Shown: one piece after another, positions 53,214-63,800 of the stretch
Layout of the letters: each line of letters opens with the position of its first letter
How positions within the stretch are numbered: position 1 is the stretch's first letter
From: Catenovulum maritimum
Lineage (GTDB): Bacteria > Pseudomonadota > Gammaproteobacteria > Enterobacterales > Alteromonadaceae
Length of the DNA: 64,000 nt
Assembly: GCF_001050375.1 (NCBI RefSeq)
Contig: NZ_KQ130500.1
Span: 1-64,000 of the forward strand
Direction of reading: 5' to 3'
Notes under the pieces: generated by a model
Seen by the model: the letters and a program-made list of their open reading frames with translations, nothing else
Told to the model about the DNA's origin: nothing
Databases searched by the model: none
Translations under genes and position numbers: made by a program

Positions 53214-54755
53214 CTAAGGTAAGATTTGGCCTCTGATTTCTCCCGAGGCATTAGCTGGCGTATGTATATTGACATAATGACCACCCTGCCAGAGTGCTTC
53301 AAAATTAGCTTGATCTAACATTGAATTACCGGGTGTCATCCAAACATTCATATCATCACTAGATTGCTCTAATGCAACAACCACACCGCCATTACTACCA
53401 GCAGTGCCGCTATGTATGTGTGCCATGGTCGCATCTGAAACACCTGTGGTAACGGCTCTAAGTTCTATAGACATATCTTTCATGTTTACCAGTGCGTAAC
53501 CATCGCCCATTGCAGAAGTGGTTACTGCGGGTACTTCTTGAACACCATCAATTCCAAAAGTTAGCAGACTAAAATCAGAGGTTAAGATTTGTCCTCGAAT
53601 TTCTCCACTGGCATTCGCTGGGGTATGAATATTGACATAATGCCCTCCCGACATTAAAGCAGCTAAAGTGTCATTATCTAGCATAGTGTTGTCAGGTGTC
53701 ATCCAGATATTTGCAGACGTCCCTTGAATTAAACTCACTGCGGCACCACCATTCATTCCAACTCGCCCAGTGTGGATATGCGCAGCGCTAGCATCATCAA
53801 CTCCAGATGCCACTAATTTCAGTTCTAAATGATTATTGTCTAGATTAATTAAAGCATAACCACTGCCCATCGCACTGGTATCCACTGCTGGCACTTCTTG
53901 TTCACCATCCAGTGCAAAAGTGGCAAGCTTGTAGTTATCCATTAATATTTGTCCTCGTATTTCGCCTCCAGCATGGTTAGTAGAATGCACATTCACATAA
54001 TGACCACCCGCCATAAGTTCAGCTGCCGTCACTGCATCTAGCATAGTATCGTCTGGAGTCATCCACATAGAGGTATCAGTAGTCGACTGTACTAAACCGA
54101 CAAGCACGCCACCATTTTCTCCAATTCGGCCGGTATGAATATGGCTCGCAGAAGCGGAAGCTAAGTCCATTGTCATCACTTTAAGATTTAAATATCCAGA
54201 AACCGAATCATAGCTAGCATAACCATAGCCCATAGCTTGGGTATCTACGGCAGGGACTTCTTGTGAGCCAGATAATTTAAAAGTTATAATTGAGTGGTTG
54301 TCTGATAGGATTTGTCCTCTGAGTTCTCCCATTGGATGCTCACTAGTATGAAGATTGACATACCAAGCCCCGTCAAACATTGCTTCAACCGCGTTAGTGT
54401 CTAACATAGTTTCTTCAATCTTGTAAATGTCAGGATCTGAGCTAGGTGCAAACGCGAAAGCGACATCACCATTCATTCCAATATGACCTTGGTGTATGTG
54501 AGCTGCGGTATAACCATCTACTGAGCTAACATCTAGCCAAGCTCGAAATTTCATCAAATTTGCATCGTATTCGATAGTGGCGTAAGCAACACTATCCGTT
54601 TCTACCATAGGTACTTCTTGCTGGCCCGTTAACTCTATTTTATAGCTAACACTTGGCATGAATTCATCCATTTCTGGATCATCATCAGAACTGAAATCTA
54701 TTGAGCAACCCATTACAAGCATGCTCAATAACAGGGTATTAATATATTTAATCAT
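53214..54755 (-). CDS. Lipoprotein with four CHRD repeats
   Basis: I place the start at the ATG complementary to 54753-54755, which has AAGGACAG upstream and opens a lipoprotein signal (LVMGC, Cys16). The open frame extends 63 bases further without a site. The 513-residue product is made almost wholly of four CHRD domains of ~115 residues. Each begins with a 'GQQEVP'/'GVQEVPAV' strand, has an AHIHxGxxGxNG core and ends 'HYVNIHTPANASGEIRGQIL'. CHRD domains were first named in chordin and occur in many bacterial exported proteins of unknown function. The gene is single, divergent from two small lipoproteins, and shares with them a CRP-type site. Confidence 0.85.
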   Translation of the reverse strand: MIKYINTLLLSMLVMGCSIDFSSDDDPEMDEFMPSVSYKIELTGQQEVPMVETDSVAYATIEYDANLMKFRAWLDVSSVDGYTAAHIHQGHIGMNGDVAFAFAPSSDPDIYKIEETMLDTNAVEAMFDGAWYVNLHTSEHPMGELRGQILSDNHSIITFKLSGSQEVPAVDTQAMGYGYASYDSVSGYLNLKVMTMDLASASASHIHTGRIGENGGVLVGLVQSTTDTSMWMTPDDTMLDAVTAAELMAGGHYVNVHSTNHAGGEIRGQILMDNYKLATFALDGEQEVPAVDTSAMGSGYALINLDNNHLELKLVASGVDDASAAHIHTGRVGMNGGAAVSLIQGTSANIWMTPDNTMLDNDTLAALMSGGHYVNIHTPANASGEIRGQILTSDFSLLTFGIDGVQEVPAVTTSAMGDGYALVNMKDMSIELRAVTTGVSDATMAHIHSGTAGSNGGVVVALEQSSDDMNVWMTPGNSMLDQANFEALWQGGHYVNIHTPANASGEIRGQILP

Positions 54756-55087
54756 AGTTCTGTCCTTTGTTTTATTCACCCCCCAGAAATACTGGGGATT
54801 AGGGTATTTGTTAAACACAAAACGCTATAACGTTTGGCTAACACCTCTCAATACGTAATTAAAAATTATAGGATCAGCTTTAAGTCCTCCCTAGTTTACA
54901 AGCTGTGATAGAGATCACATTAATTGGTGATCTGTACATAAATCGCTACTTACACTAAGCCCTGAAATCTTTCACGCCCAAAGAAAATGACCTAGGGACA
55001 GAAAAATGGTAACACACAAATAAAATAATTGACTTACAAAAGAGACAAGTTAAAATTCATTTTTTTAACAATTAGGATACAAAAAAC
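54756..55087. other. 332-bp divergent promoter region with a CRP site
   Basis: It lies between the CHRD lipoprotein and the two small lipoproteins. It holds a CRP-type palindrome near its middle (54904-54919). No gene is visible. Confidence 0.55.
54904..54919. promoter_or_regulatory. CRP (cAMP receptor protein) binding site
   Basis: TGTGATAGAGATCACA matches the CRP consensus TGTGA-N6-TCACA in both arms. It is 149 bp before the CHRD gene and 169 bp before the lipoprotein at 55088, so it could serve either. Confidence 0.65.
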
Positions 55088-55726
55088 ATGTTACCAATAA
55101 GGATAATTACTCTATCATTGTCAATATTATTAGGAGCTTGCGCAGCATTTCCGGGTGATAAAATAGCTAAAATAGATAAGTTACCTGATGTCAGTCAATA
55201 CAAAGAAAAACCTAAAGTAGTTGTCGACCTTAAGCTATTTAGGGGTAAGCCTAATGACGCTAATGCGATTGAAATAAATCAAGTCCAGCCCGAGTTACAA
55301 CGTATAGCAACTAAGGTTTTAGACGATTCAAATTTATTCGAAAGTTACACTTACGATTTATTTCAACAAGACCAGGCTGATTACGTAGTTAAACTGCATT
55401 TTTATAATTATGGTGAGAATGGCGCGGCAGCTGTTATGGGCTTCCTTTCTGGATTTACTTTTGGCGTAATTCCTGCGGCAGCAACCGATAAATACACTCT
55501 AAAAGCCGAAGTTGCTCAAAATAATCAAAGTATCTATGTAAAAGAAAATCAAGACGAGCTAACAACTTGGATTGGGATCTGGTTTATTCCAGCTATGGCA
55601 AACACACCGCAAAAAGCGATGGATGAAGTATTCACAAATATGATCAAAGATGCTCTAAATACCATGATCGAAAACAAACAACTGAAATACGCTTTCATCC
55701 CTTACCCACTTAGAGTCACTATTTAA
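55088..55726 (+). CDS. Small lipoprotein, function unknown
   Basis: A 212-residue lipoprotein (LLGAC, Cys18). The mature part begins polar, and the middle (~115-135, 'AAAVMGFLSGFTFGVIPAAAT') is hydrophobic and Gly/Ala-rich. 'YTLKAEV' and 'WIGIWFIPAMANTPQKAMDEVFTNMIKDALNTM' follow. The pattern of a beta-rich core plus a C-terminal helix recalls proteins that assemble at the outer membrane, but I recognise no family. A second lipoprotein gene starts 12 bp after its stop, so they are co-transcribed. Confidence 0.75.
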   Translation: MLPIRIITLSLSILLGACAAFPGDKIAKIDKLPDVSQYKEKPKVVVDLKLFRGKPNDANAIEINQVQPELQRIATKVLDDSNLFESYTYDLFQQDQADYVVKLHFYNYGENGAAAVMGFLSGFTFGVIPAAATDKYTLKAEVAQNNQSIYVKENQDELTTWIGIWFIPAMANTPQKAMDEVFTNMIKDALNTMIENKQLKYAFIPYPLRVTI

Positions 55727-55738
55727 TAAGGATATACC

Positions 55739-56284
55739 GTGAAAATTAAATTACTATTGATTAGCATTTGCTATTTAGTTTTATCTGGCTGCTCAATTGT
55801 TGCTCCCTCTTACCAAGCACAAGTTGAAAATGTAAATTTACTAAAAGTAGTAAAAAAAGATGTTGATGTAAATACTGTAAAAGTTGATAAGAAAAAAAAT
55901 TCAATCTCATTGAGAGGAACCAAACTCGTTTCCCCTTACGAGGAGTCATATGGTAGATACATTGAAACGGCAATTACCGAAGAACTAAAAAAAGCTCAGT
56001 TGCACAATCCCCTCTCGCCAAGAAAGTTAAAAGCAACTATTGTTGAAAATGACATAGATGCAACAGGGATCAGCACAGGTGAAGGCATTATAAGTGTTGA
56101 ATTTGTGATCCAAGAAGACGGAAAAAGCTTGTTCAAAAAAACCATTACGGCAAACAGTAGCTGGGAGTCTTCATTTATGGGGGCTATAGCGATCCAAAAT
56201 GCGCAAATGTCTTACCCTAAACTAGTTCAACAACTACTAGAAAATTTATATAAAGACCAAGATTTTATCTCGAGTCTACAATAA
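55739..56284 (+). CDS. Small lipoprotein, function unknown (GTG start)
   Basis: A 181-residue lipoprotein (LSGC, Cys18) starting at GTG with AAGGATATACC just upstream. No recognised family. It has the alternating strand pattern of a compact alpha/beta fold with a C-terminal helix ('YPKLVQQLLENLYKD'). It is tightly coupled to the lipoprotein before it and probably works with it in the cell envelope. A strong terminator follows. Confidence 0.75.
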   Translation: MKIKLLLISICYLVLSGCSIVAPSYQAQVENVNLLKVVKKDVDVNTVKVDKKKNSISLRGTKLVSPYEESYGRYIETAITEELKKAQLHNPLSPRKLKATIVENDIDATGISTGEGIISVEFVIQEDGKSLFKKTITANSSWESSFMGAIAIQNAQMSYPKLVQQLLENLYKDQDFISSLQ

Positions 56285-56294
56285 ATTTGATAAA

Positions 56295-56320
56295 AAAAGG
56301 TCACGTAATCGTGACCTTTT
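56295..56320. terminator. Bidirectional rho-independent terminator
   Basis: AAAAGGTCACG and CGTGACCTTTT form a perfect 11-bp stem with a TAAT loop, with A-run and T-run on both sides. It serves the lipoprotein pair and the convergent SapC-like gene. Confidence 0.85.
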
Positions 56321-56349
56321 CAACCTTACCGCCTCGAATAAAGCGTTAA

Positions 56350-57063
56350 CTAAAGCTTTTCATTCCATTCAACTAATTTCTGTAAATGAATGCCAGATGT
56401 TTGCATTAAATAGCAGACTTGCAAAATACCTGATTTATGACACTGTTCTAATGACTCTCCAGCTAATTTACTAACAGCCTCTTGGCTAAAGCTATATAAT
56501 CCGTTTAGACTCTGTTTACCCTTACTTGATGATTCATAATCTAGCGTCACTTGCTCTAACAAGCCAAGGTCATCTGCTTGTTTTAATAACGAGCTAGTAA
56601 ATTTTGTACCGCCCATTAACTGCGAGAAAGATTGCTGAATCCGTTTAAAATAAGCCGTCGGTTCGCCTTCTTCAGTAAACACAGCTTCTCCCTTACCAAC
56701 ACATACCTGAGGGCTATCCATATTAATCGCAACCTGCCCTTGGTTATCCATAGAACCTTCTGGTAAAGCTAGCTGAAACGGTCGTCTTAACACATCTAAT
56801 GGCAAGTATTTCGCTCGCCATTGACCGTTATCTAAATATAAATTTTCACCAGAGTTTAGACCCAATAAAGCGCAAAGTTGAAACAGCCCATTATCTGGAT
56901 TTTTAATAATAAAAATGGGGTATTCATGGCATAAAGTGCTGATTTCAGTTGCCACAATATAAGCCGTATTCATTTTGTTTTCAGCGGCTTCGTAATTTTT
57001 AGTATCAATACATAAATCACTATGCAATTGAAAGTTAACGATTTGAATATTTTTATCTGTCAT
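56350..57063 (-). CDS. SapC-like family protein
   Basis: A 237-residue cytosolic protein of the SapC-like family (named after a surface-layer-associated gene, function unknown). 'EYPIFIIKNPDNGLFQLCALLGLNSGENLYLDNGQWRAKYLPLDVLRRPFQLAL' is characteristic. In TonB-rich alpha- and gammaproteobacteria these genes regularly follow tryptophan-halogenase-like genes and TonB receptors, as here: it lies 24 bp after the halogenase gene. A role in receptor-linked oxidation or regulation has been suggested but not shown. It has no signal peptide. Confidence 0.8.
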   Translation of the reverse strand: MTDKNIQIVNFQLHSDLCIDTKNYEAAENKMNTAYIVATEISTLCHEYPIFIIKNPDNGLFQLCALLGLNSGENLYLDNGQWRAKYLPLDVLRRPFQLALPEGSMDNQGQVAINMDSPQVCVGKGEAVFTEEGEPTAYFKRIQQSFSQLMGGTKFTSSLLKQADDLGLLEQVTLDYESSSKGKQSLNGLYSFSQEAVSKLAGESLEQCHKSGILQVCYLMQTSGIHLQKLVEWNEKL

Positions 57064-57087
57064 TATTTTCTCGGAATTAACTAATTA

Positions 57088-58638
57088 TTATGCTTGCGAG
57101 ACCATCTTAGCGAGCAATTGTCTATTTGTCGGCATTTGTTTTAAAAATTGACGCATTTTATGCTGATTTTCTGTTACATGCCGCGCCATATAATCAATTT
57201 CTGCAGTACTCAAGCCGAAAGCAACTTGGGTATTAAATTGATTACCATACAAAACAAACTGATAATTTGTCGCGCTAAATAGCTCACCAACTACTTCAAA
57301 ATCATGCGCATTAGGGACTTTGTGTTTAAATAGCTCAAGCATCTGCAATAAAGATTCAGGAATTGACTCGACAGTCCGATTATCGTGCCAAAATGGGGTA
57401 TCTCGCTGGCTTAAAACATAATGCAACTTTAAAAAGTTGATCGCATTTTGCCAATGATGCCTAAATTTTTTATTAAATCTCTGTTCACTAATTTCCATAC
57501 AAGTCTTAGTCGGTGGTAACTGATCCGCTATCATTTGAGCAGATAACTCGACTAAAATTAAAGCGGATGCTTCTAACGGCTCTAAAAACCCTGCCGATAA
57601 ACCGACAGCAACACAGTTCTTATGCCAAAATTTTTGTCTATGACCAGGGTTAAACTTGATCTCTTTTAGTTTAAGATCTTTAGTACTAGAGCCACTTGCT
57701 TCTATATAGTGATACAAATCTTCTGTCGCAGTATTCACATCTGTATATTTAGAAGAGAAAACATGACCAACGCCTCGTCGAGTCGGTAAGGCTATATCCC
57801 AAATCCAACCAGCTCGCTGAGCTGTTGATTGAGTAACAGAGCTAATCGAAGCTTGAGCATCTACGTATTGGACTTGAGTTGCTATCGCTGTATCAGCAAA
57901 TAAGCAGTCTTTAACGGATATAAAGGGGATGTTTAGTGCTTCACCTAAAAGTAATGCTTTAAAGCCAGTACAATCAATGAATAAATCCGCCGTTAAGCTT
58001 TCATTTTTGCTCGTTAATACAGAATCAATTTCCCCAGTTGGCGTCAAATTAACTCGCGTGATATCAGCCAATACATGTTTAACACCTAGTTTATCAGTGC
58101 AATGCCGAGTCAAGAATTTAGAAAATTTGCCCGCATCCAAATGGTAACCATAATTAACCACACTCTGATATGCCTGATTTTCAGGCGTTTTTGGACCTAA
58201 ACCTGCATTGGCAAGCAAGTCACTAAAACAATACATGGCTGAATATTTATCTGTAACTTGTCCTTTGCTTTGCAGATAAAGCCAGTACTCAGCTGTTAAG
58301 CCTTCTTTGCTCGCGTGTATATCTTCAAAAGGGTGGTAGTAATAATCCTCACTATCCGCCCTATCCCATCCGTTAAATTTTGAGCCAAGTTTAAAAGACG
58401 CATCACACTCACTAACAAATTCGGCTTCACTAATTCCCAAACTTTGCAATGTTTTAGGCATAGTCGGCCACGTGCCTTCACCCACGCCTATAGTTGGAAT
58501 ATTTGGCGATTCACAAAGCGTTATCGATAATTGATTCGCTTGAATTTTAGCCTGATGTCGCGCAGCTAAAATACCCGCGGTTAACCAACCTGCAGTTCCG
58601 CCGCCGAGGATCAGAATATCTTGTAAGGGTTTTGCCAT
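57088..58638 (-). CDS. Flavin-dependent tryptophan-halogenase-like protein
   Basis: A 516-residue flavoprotein of the tryptophan halogenase family. The FAD-binding LGGGTAGW lies at residues 11-18. The catalytic Lys of this family matches Lys83 (SFKLGSKFNGW). The halogenase signature WxWxIP appears as W278-I-W280-D-I-A. 'SAGFLEPLEASAL' (Glu352, Glu355) holds the conserved active-site Glu. All core residues are therefore present, so halogenation of an indole- or aromatic-type compound is plausible. It forms an operon with the SapC-like gene, next to a carbohydrate-binding lipoprotein and a TonB receptor. The biological substrate is unknown. Confidence 0.88.
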   Translation of the reverse strand: MAKPLQDILILGGGTAGWLTAGILAARHQAKIQANQLSITLCESPNIPTIGVGEGTWPTMPKTLQSLGISEAEFVSECDASFKLGSKFNGWDRADSEDYYYHPFEDIHASKEGLTAEYWLYLQSKGQVTDKYSAMYCFSDLLANAGLGPKTPENQAYQSVVNYGYHLDAGKFSKFLTRHCTDKLGVKHVLADITRVNLTPTGEIDSVLTSKNESLTADLFIDCTGFKALLLGEALNIPFISVKDCLFADTAIATQVQYVDAQASISSVTQSTAQRAGWIWDIALPTRRGVGHVFSSKYTDVNTATEDLYHYIEASGSSTKDLKLKEIKFNPGHRQKFWHKNCVAVGLSAGFLEPLEASALILVELSAQMIADQLPPTKTCMEISEQRFNKKFRHHWQNAINFLKLHYVLSQRDTPFWHDNRTVESIPESLLQMLELFKHKVPNAHDFEVVGELFSATNYQFVLYGNQFNTQVAFGLSTAEIDYMARHVTENQHKMRQFLKQMPTNRQLLAKMVSQA

Positions 58639-58669
58639 TAACTCACCTATTACACCATGCTAGAAACAA

Positions 58670-58695
58670 AAATGCCGCTCAATAGAGCGGCATTT
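58670..58695 (-). terminator. Rho-independent terminator after the carbohydrate-binding lipoprotein
   Basis: AAATGCCGCTC and GAGCGGCATTT form an 11-bp perfect stem with an AATA loop and a T-run (TTTTTG) on the minus strand, 33 bp after the stop. The halogenase-SapC pair is thus mostly a separate unit. Confidence 0.8.
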
Positions 58696-58727
58696 ACATT
58701 AATTGAAAATCAATCTTAAATCATCAA

Positions 58728-60839
58728 CTATGGCGCACTATATAGTCTTAAGTTATCAATATAGTGCTGTGTGTCCGTACCTGTAAAGGTAATATCTAAA
58801 GTCATATTCTCAGCAGACCAGTCAATAGATGCCGATTTCGCCATACGCTCATCAATCACTAACTCAGCAGAGCCATCTTCTACATCACCTGACATAGTAA
58901 TTGATTCAACACCGTTTGTGATATTAACCGTAAATGTGGTGTTGTCATCTGAGTTAATATTTTCAACATCAAACTCAACCACATAATGACGATTCATTCT
59001 GATTTTGCCAGCTTCAAGTGGCACACTCACAGTCACACCAGAAGCTTCGCCTGTTGTATCTACGTATAACTTATTCTCACCTGCCACGTCGCGAATTTCA
59101 GCCACACCGCCTGAGCTTGTAATGGATTCATTATTTTCAAATAAACCATAATCACTCGTTAGTAAATCCAATGATGGATGCATAAATGCACTATAGCGAA
59201 TCAGACTTAAGTCATCAATGTCATGCTTGCCCTGACCATCATATTTAAGTAAGCCAAACCAAAACGGTTTGCCGACATGAGCAGAAAAACTAGCTTCGCT
59301 CGCATCAATATATTGCACGTGTTGGTTCCACTCATTCAAGTTAGTATTCTGAAAACGAGCACCAACCCAAAAACGAGGACCGTCACCAGGACCAGCATAA
59401 ATTGGTACATATGGGTTGCCATTTGCGCCAACTATTTCTTCAGAACGAATCCAGTAAGACGTTACATATTTTTCACCCGCTTTTAATTCAGGAATAAAAT
59501 ATTGACCCGGAATACGGTTATCACACCAATTACCTTCTAAACGGAAACCATACGCGCCCGTTCTAGCTGAGCTTGCTTGAATCGATTTAACTGGACAGCC
59601 CCAGTTAGCCCAACCAAAAACAAAGTCATTCGTATTGCTTTCGCCAACTGCTCCCACTTTATTCACATCTTCAAAGTCAGCATTAAAGCCCTGAGCGAGT
59701 AATAAGTTGTTATCCGCACCGTTAATTGTCAGAGTTAAACGGCGACGGCCATCAGCTGTGTTGCCTGACTCATCTTCAACTTGGAAACTGAAAACATATT
59801 GTTGTGATTCACCTGGCGCTAAATCATCACTATAAATAGCAGGGACGACAGATAAAATATTACCCTCAACCGAAACACCTTTAGGTAATTCCGACATACC
59901 TTCAACTTGAAGATCTTTAATGCTAATTGCACCGTCGTCATCTTCAGCACCCATAGTTAGATCAATATCAGTAGGGTTAGTATTTTCTGTAACCGGTAAG
60001 GTCAAGAAATAGTCAGTGAAAAATGGTGCGCCTTCAATCTTTTCTACCGCAAGATAGTTCACTGTAATATTACGAGTAATCGTATTCTTACGATCCGAAA
60101 TATCATAGCTGTAAGTAAAAGGTACAAACTCACCGCTTGGCACCGCATCTTTAACTGTTGCAAGATCGACAGTTAAGTTGCTAGTATCTAAGCTAACGTC
60201 TAAATCATAGGCGTGAGCGCCTACTTTCTGCCAGTTACTAATGGTTAAATCTTCACCATCTAAATCTTCAACGCCCAATAATAAATCGACCATCTCAACG
60301 GTAGAAGATTTTGTATAGTTATAGGCTAAGTCGCCTTCTGCTGTTGGCACAGATTCGTCACCAACAACTGTAATAACAGCTTTTCGCTCTTCAGTTACTA
60401 GTTCACCATCCGAAATTTTATAAGTGAAAGTCACTGTGCGTTCATCACCGGCATCTAGAATCGGTTTCAATTCAGCTGGACGAACGGTAACAACACCATT
60501 GTTAATTTCAAAACCTGTCAGATCTTCAGAAGAAGATTGAAGGTCAATAACACTTAAGAAATCACCATTCGGATCCGTTGCAACAGCAGATAAATCATCA
60601 GATGTATCATCTGGTGTGCCATTATCATTAATCCCAGATTTTTCTCCCGCCGCTGTACCTAATAAATAAACTTGACGTACTCGCTCGTCTCTTTCATTTA
60701 CTGTTACAGCAATGTCGCCTGGCTGAGAAGGCGCTAAGTTTTCTTGTGGGAATACAATCCCAGAATTATCGTCATCTTGACAACCTGTAAGTGCAGTTAA
60801 TACAGCACTTACTAATAAAGACTTTTTCATTATATTCAT
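58728..60839 (-). CDS. Multidomain lipoprotein with cadherin/Ig-like repeats and carbohydrate-binding-type domain
   Basis: A 703-residue lipoprotein (LTGC, Cys20 counted from the first Met). An Asp-rich stretch follows, then three cadherin/Ig-like repeats (~40-370) with patterns such as 'DPNGDFLSVIDLQSS', 'DLDGEDLTISNWQ' and 'DDDGAISIKDLQV'. Residues ~380-560 look like a jelly-roll carbohydrate-binding module ('ARTGAYGFRLEGNW', 'YVTSYWIRSEE'), and ~570-700 may be another. It could serve as a surface glycan-binding protein for the TonB receptor 58 bp upstream. That role is an inference; no catalytic motif is visible. Confidence 0.75.
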   Translation of the reverse strand: MNIMKKSLLVSAVLTALTGCQDDDNSGIVFPQENLAPSQPGDIAVTVNERDERVRQVYLLGTAAGEKSGINDNGTPDDTSDDLSAVATDPNGDFLSVIDLQSSSEDLTGFEINNGVVTVRPAELKPILDAGDERTVTFTYKISDGELVTEERKAVITVVGDESVPTAEGDLAYNYTKSSTVEMVDLLLGVEDLDGEDLTISNWQKVGAHAYDLDVSLDTSNLTVDLATVKDAVPSGEFVPFTYSYDISDRKNTITRNITVNYLAVEKIEGAPFFTDYFLTLPVTENTNPTDIDLTMGAEDDDGAISIKDLQVEGMSELPKGVSVEGNILSVVPAIYSDDLAPGESQQYVFSFQVEDESGNTADGRRRLTLTINGADNNLLLAQGFNADFEDVNKVGAVGESNTNDFVFGWANWGCPVKSIQASSARTGAYGFRLEGNWCDNRIPGQYFIPELKAGEKYVTSYWIRSEEIVGANGNPYVPIYAGPGDGPRFWVGARFQNTNLNEWNQHVQYIDASEASFSAHVGKPFWFGLLKYDGQGKHDIDDLSLIRYSAFMHPSLDLLTSDYGLFENNESITSSGGVAEIRDVAGENKLYVDTTGEASGVTVSVPLEAGKIRMNRHYVVEFDVENINSDDNTTFTVNITNGVESITMSGDVEDGSAELVIDERMAKSASIDWSAENMTLDITFTGTDTQHYIDNLRLYSAP

Positions 60840-60860
60840 AGTATTACACCATTCAATTTA

Positions 60861-60886
60861 TGTAGGCGACCGTCAAATCGCCCACA
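60861..60886 (-). terminator. Weak hairpin between TonB receptor and lipoprotein genes
   Basis: TGTaGGCGA and TCGCCcACA pair with one mismatch across an 8-base loop, in the 58-bp gap. There is no good T-tract, so partial read-through into the lipoprotein gene is likely. Confidence 0.4.
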
Positions 60887-60897
60887 TTTAATTATTC

Positions 60898-63800
60898 TTA
60901 AAAGTTAACTCGAACGCCTAATCTGTATGTTTTACCTACTTTATAATTTACATAGGTGCGTGATTTAGTCGCATCGCCATCTAGCGGGTTACCTTCGTTG
61001 TACATTTGATACTCGTAACCAGCTGCATTGTCAGCGGCTACACGTAATACAGGTAAGGTACGGCTAGTAAAGTATTGACGGAAGTTGTCATCAGTTAAGT
61101 TAACCGCTTGGAAGCTAACTGAAACTGTGTCATTAACTTTATAATTAATTGAAAGATCTAAAGAATCACGGCCTTCATTCCATAAAGTACCACTTTTCCA
61201 GTTACGACCGCGAAGTGCTGTATTCCAGTCCATTCCGACTAATGAATCAGACGTTCCACGATAACTTAAACGAACTGAGTGACCATCTTTTTCCCAGAAA
61301 CCTGTCATGTTATAGCTATGCTCTGGTGTATCTTCTACAGGGTACTCAACTTCATCAGCTGAAGTCGTATCATATTTACTGCTTTGATATGTGTAGTTTG
61401 CAGATAAACCTAAACCGCTAAATATGCCTGGCAAGAAGTCATAAGTTTGAGAATAACCAAGTTCAACACCTGTAATTTTAGCGCCGTCACCGTTCACTCG
61501 CTCATTAACCTCAAACGTATCACATAACACGTCTAAGTCATCACTTAAACCAATTGCATTATCAGGTCCTGTACCGAATGGATAATCAGCAACCGCTTTT
61601 AATCCGAAGCAACCTTCTAAATCAGCGTCGTTTTGGTCTTCAAGCGTAGCTTCCGCTAATCGGATAGAATTAGGATCTAATTGACCCTCATCTTCTCTAA
61701 AATCACGAATATGATATAAACCCGAATTAATAGTTTCAAAGTTAGTCATATTTTTGTGATATACGGCCACACTTAACATGCCTGTTGGATTGAAATACCA
61801 CTCCAAAGAAATATCTAAGTTTTTAGAAACTAGTGGGTCCAATTTAGTATTGAACATGTCAATTTTACTGCCCACATTTGAATCTGTACCAGACCAATAA
61901 GGTGATTGATTTAATTGGAAACCAGGTCTTAATGAATCAATCTCAGGCCGAGTCATAGTTTTTGACACAGCAAAGCGACCAACTAACTCGTCAGAGAATG
62001 CATAGTTTAAATTTAAACTCGGTAATAAATTAGTATACGTATGGCTGTTAGATGCAGGATATGCTGAAACTGTTTTATCCTGTACTTGATTAGCAGTAAA
62101 GCCCGTAGTATCAAACTTGCCTGGCGTAGATGTATTATCAAATGTTATCTGAGCTGCCGTATCACTTAAGTTACCAAATTCAAAGAAGTGCGTACCACTA
62201 ATGTCAGCATGACGCCACATTGAGTTCCAATCAACAACAGGCAAGTCTTCTGCACGTTTACTTAGTTCTGGCCAATCTTGTGGGTAAACAGTTGCTGACG
62301 GATCGACACTCTTAATATCAAACCAATCAGCATATTCTTTATCATAGCATGGACCCGCATCTGGAATTCGAGTCCAAGTAGCTGGATCTGTCCCAGCACT
62401 TGTATCCCAACCATAGCCATCAACTCGACCAAATTTTTTCACATATCCTGGCGTGTCATCAGTATAATTCGCATCTGGACATGCAGGTAAAGAACGATCT
62501 CTTAACTCTTTTAACTTAATCATGTCGAATTCACGAACTAAGTTAGTATCTCTATGTGTATACCAAACGGCACCTGCTGAGCCTTTAGACTCAACATCTG
62601 TGCGAACATAGCGAACACCTAAGTCACCTGTTAAGCGGCCATCCAGTAATTCAAAGTTAGTTTTAAAATATAAGGCTTGGCTATCGATATTGGTTAAACG
62701 TGTCTCAGTATCGTCAACATTAATTACTGTATCTTGAGCACTTAATACTAGGTCACGAGCTGTTTTAATATCAATTGGAGTTAAACCGTTAGCGACAGGG
62801 TCGTCGCCATACCCTAAATTTTCCATGAAATTATCAACCCCTAAACCGCCTGGTTTAGCAATTAAATCCGCACGGATATCGTTCAGGCCACCTTCTTGAA
62901 TGATAAAACGTTCACCTGTAATAGGATCTTGGAATACAGCAGTCTGCGTTGCAGAGTTAAACCTATACTCTTGATTATCAACAAATTTTTCTCTTTCAGC
63001 TAATTTTAAGCCAAATTCAAATGATGTAATCGGGCCTAATTCTTTGTACCAATCAAAATCTACTTGGAAATTATTAGCTGTATCTTCAACCGTACGACCT
63101 TTAGTTTGTATAAATCCTAAGTGAAAGGTTTTAGTGTCAGATGGGTTAAAGCCTGTTAATACATTCGTATTATCATACCAACCTGGACGAGACACACCTT
63201 CGCTATCAGTGTATGGAGCATTAGTGATATTTTCGCCTAAATCACTCACAGTATCGCCTGCAACTAAACGACATAAGCCGCTTGTACAGTCATAACCAGT
63301 CGCAACTATATCAGCGCCTGCTCTGTATAATAATGGGCTATTTATTTGGTTAAAATTTTGCATATTGGTATATGCATTATTCGGAAGACTGTTAGATTCA
63401 CTTTTCGAGTGACCTAATTTCACACTCATTTCTAAGTCATCGGTAATAGAGTGTTTAACATCTAAAATAGCACTTAAATTAGATTGCTCGTCGCCTCCAT
63501 CGGAACGAATTACATCACCTTGACCAAAACGGCCTATGTTTTTAGTAATGGTTTTTGTATCTGTATCAACACTAATCCAATCAGCAAATGGGTCAGTAAA
63601 CGGGGATTCATACTCATCTCTTTGTGATTCAGCAGAGTAGTTTGGTGTATTTAAATCGCCTTCAACAAAACCCGCACTAGAACCAAATCGAGTTTTAACT
63701 GCATCAAACGTTTTAACATAATCTTGTTCACTGTAAGTTAAATCAAAATTAACTTCTGTCGCATCACCCGCAAGCCATTGAACGCCTAGGGTTAAGCCTG

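Noticed and set aside
60898-63429. TonB receptor gene starting at the ATG near 63429
   Set aside because: The frame continues open to the right edge with typical receptor sequence, so that Met is internal.
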